NCBI GenBank assembly: GCA_943788515.1 | Contig: CALSQM010000001.1 | Location: 128,501 to 192,500 of the forward strand | Reading direction: 5' to 3' | Source: an uncultured SAR86 cluster bacterium | GTDB lineage: Bacteria; Pseudomonadota; Gammaproteobacteria; Magnimaribacterales; D2472 | DNA: 64,000 nucleotides | Shown: in pieces, positions 62,858 to 64,000 of the stretch | Position numbering within the stretch: position 1 is the first letter of the stretch | How the letters are laid out: every line of letters starts with the position of its first letter | The notes under the pieces: generated by a model | Seen by the model: the letters and a program-made list of their open reading frames with translations, nothing else | Databases searched by the model: none | Told to the model about the DNA's origin: nothing | Program-made: the position numbers and the translations under genes

Positions 62858-64000
62858 ATGAAACCGTCTCGTTTTATAAACAGGTATTTTTTAATTACAT
62901 TTGCTATTTTTTCAGGCCAGCAAGTTCTTGCTCAACAGAATTATATCGAAGATGTTATCGTCACTGCTGAAAAGAGAAGTGAAAGCATTCAAGATATATC
63001 ACAATCTGTTTCGGCATTAACAGATTCTGATCTAGATTCAAAAAATATTACTTCATTTGTTGATTTAAGTGGCATCGTGCCTGGTGTTACTGTCGCTAAA
63101 AATGAGGGATATAAAACTGTTATCTCTATTAGAGGCGTTGGTAACGAAACCAACCAGAATGCAATAGCAGCCCCTTCTGTGGCATTTCATATGGACGGGA
63201 TTTTTATAGCATCTCCGTTTTCTTTGCAGACTGATTTTGTTGATATTGATCGTATTGAAGTTTTAAGAGGCCCACAAGGAACACTATTTGGACAAAATTC
63301 AACTGGTGGAGCTATAAACGTAATTAGTAAGAAACCTACAACTGATGAATATGGTGGAAAAGCTGACTTTACTCTTGGAACATATGGCCTAACCAAGTTT
63401 AGAACATCAAATAATATCCCTATAAATGAAAAGCTTGCTACAAGATTTTCAGCAACAATCACTGAAAGAGATGGCTTTACTAAGAATTTAGTTACAGGAC
63501 AGGATCTGGATGATGCTAGCAATCTAAGTTTAAGAAGTGATTGGTTGCTAGAAATTGATGACCTTTCATCTTTGAGAGTTTTTGGTCAATATTTTAAAGT
63601 TGATAGAAACGGTTCTGCAATGAAGGGTGTGGATGATATTTCTTCTGATCCAAGAGAGTTATATCAAGATTCATTATCAAAGCATGATTTAACATCTTTA
63701 GTGATTGGAGCTATCTATGAAAGAGATCTTGGATTTGCAAATCTAAAAGCAATGGCAAGTACACAAGAGGATGACATATCAGTAGATAGAGATAATGACA
63801 GACATAACTTTGGTGATGCGGTCAAAGTAATACCTGGCTTAGGATCAAATGCTACTTATCAAAGAGCTGAATACAATTCAGAATCATCTATAGTCGAAAC
63901 TAAAACCTTTGAAATCAACCTAGTTTCTAACGAACCTTTATTTGGTGGACTTGATTGGACTGTTGGTGCTTTTTATATGGAGCATGATATAGAGAATCAT
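62858..64000 (+). CDS. TonB-dependent outer-membrane receptor (partial, runs off the window)
   Basis: 381 codons without a stop to the end of the window. A signal peptide (FLITFAIFSGQQVLAQ) is followed by a TonB-box-like IEDVIVTAEKRSESIQDI, and the plug domain with IRGVGNETNQ, VAFHMDGIFI and IEVLRGPQGTLFGQNSTGGAINVISKKP split over its usual places. The beta-barrel begins about residue 170. This type (often annotated for siderophores, sterols or other hydrophobic or sugar substrates) is common in marine Gammaproteobacteria. GCAGGGGAAA supplies the ribosome site. Substrate cannot be told; the divergent purine permease may or may not be related. Confidence 0.92.
   Translation, partial: MKPSRFINRYFLITFAIFSGQQVLAQQNYIEDVIVTAEKRSESIQDISQSVSALTDSDLDSKNITSFVDLSGIVPGVTVAKNEGYKTVISIRGVGNETNQNAIAAPSVAFHMDGIFIASPFSLQTDFVDIDRIEVLRGPQGTLFGQNSTGGAINVISKKPTTDEYGGKADFTLGTYGLTKFRTSNNIPINEKLATRFSATITERDGFTKNLVTGQDLDDASNLSLRSDWLLEIDDLSSLRVFGQYFKVDRNGSAMKGVDDISSDPRELYQDSLSKHDLTSLVIGAIYERDLGFANLKAMASTQEDDISVDRDNDRHNFGDAVKVIPGLGSNATYQRAEYNSESSIVETKTFEINLVSNEPLFGGLDWTVGAFYMEHDIENH

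Overview
The window looks like a piece of the chromosome of a streamlined, AT-rich marine gammaproteobacterium; a SAR86-type organism is my best guess, from the style of the sequence rather than from any search. The gammaproteobacterial character rests on gene order: rpsA-ihfB, infC-rpmI-rplT-pheS-pheT-ihfA and guaB-guaA. Streamlining shows in 1-8 base gene overlaps, tiny spacers, shortened proteins (Pgi, PheS, PheT) and a strong AGA/AGG preference for arginine in the core genes. A TonB-dependent receptor runs off the right edge.

Layout. 1-5.6 kb: the end of rpsA, then ihfB, pyrF, pgi, uvrC, pgsA and a cytidylyltransferase-cupin fusion. 5.6-5.84 kb: tRNA-Cys and tRNA-Leu. 6.3-26.3 kb: a Wzx/Wzy-type surface polysaccharide locus holding Wzz, nucleotide-sugar dehydrogenases, a complete but modified pseudaminic acid pathway (PseB, PseC, an SpsF-type cytidylyltransferase fused to an aldo/keto reductase, SDR, PseG, PseH, formyltransferase-like protein, PIG-L deacetylase, PseI), glycosyltransferases, flippase, polymerase, and an initiating sugar-phosphate transferase. 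26.5-31.3 kb: pdxH and the infC-ihfA operon, in which infC appears to start at AUA and both PheRS subunits lack their extra tRNA-contacting domains. 31.3-35.7 kb: outer-membrane polysaccharide export genes (Wza-like, YjbH-like) and a Thr-rich tandem-repeat protein on the other strand. 35.8-39.6 kb: tRNA-Pro, a broken esterase, a TerB-like gene and a WecA-like transferase with a large insertion. 39.8-51.1 kb: metabolic genes (inositol-phosphatase family, photolyase, fhs, aldehyde dehydrogenase, class II aldolase family, fumC, phhB, guaB, guaA).

51.1-55.1 kb is the accessory part. The last 12 bases of guaA are repeated 1.24 kb downstream, and short GTTACAAACT repeats lie just inside both copies. 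This is the anatomy of a site-specific integrated element, but no integrase gene is visible. Next to it, 52.55-55.06 kb has foreign arginine codon use and holds a transporter gene broken by two frameshifts and a reductase with a signal peptide. 55.1-62.7 kb returns to host-like sequence: a PQQ-type sugar dehydrogenase, a small redox/methyltransferase cluster ending in a steroid-5-alpha-reductase-like membrane protein, and a purine permease.

How the genes fit together: the 6-26 kb locus makes and flips an acidic glycan carrying a nonulosonic acid; the Wza/YjbH genes at 31-35 kb and the WecA-like enzyme at 38-39.6 kb plausibly serve the same or a related glycan, although housekeeping translation genes separate them. 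The strongest points for follow-up are the minimal PheRS, the integrase-less element at guaA, the modified pseudaminic acid pathway, and the T9 tract that puts the YjbH-like signal peptide out of frame. No CRISPR array, IS transposase or rRNA gene was seen. All assignments come from reading motifs and were not checked by database search.
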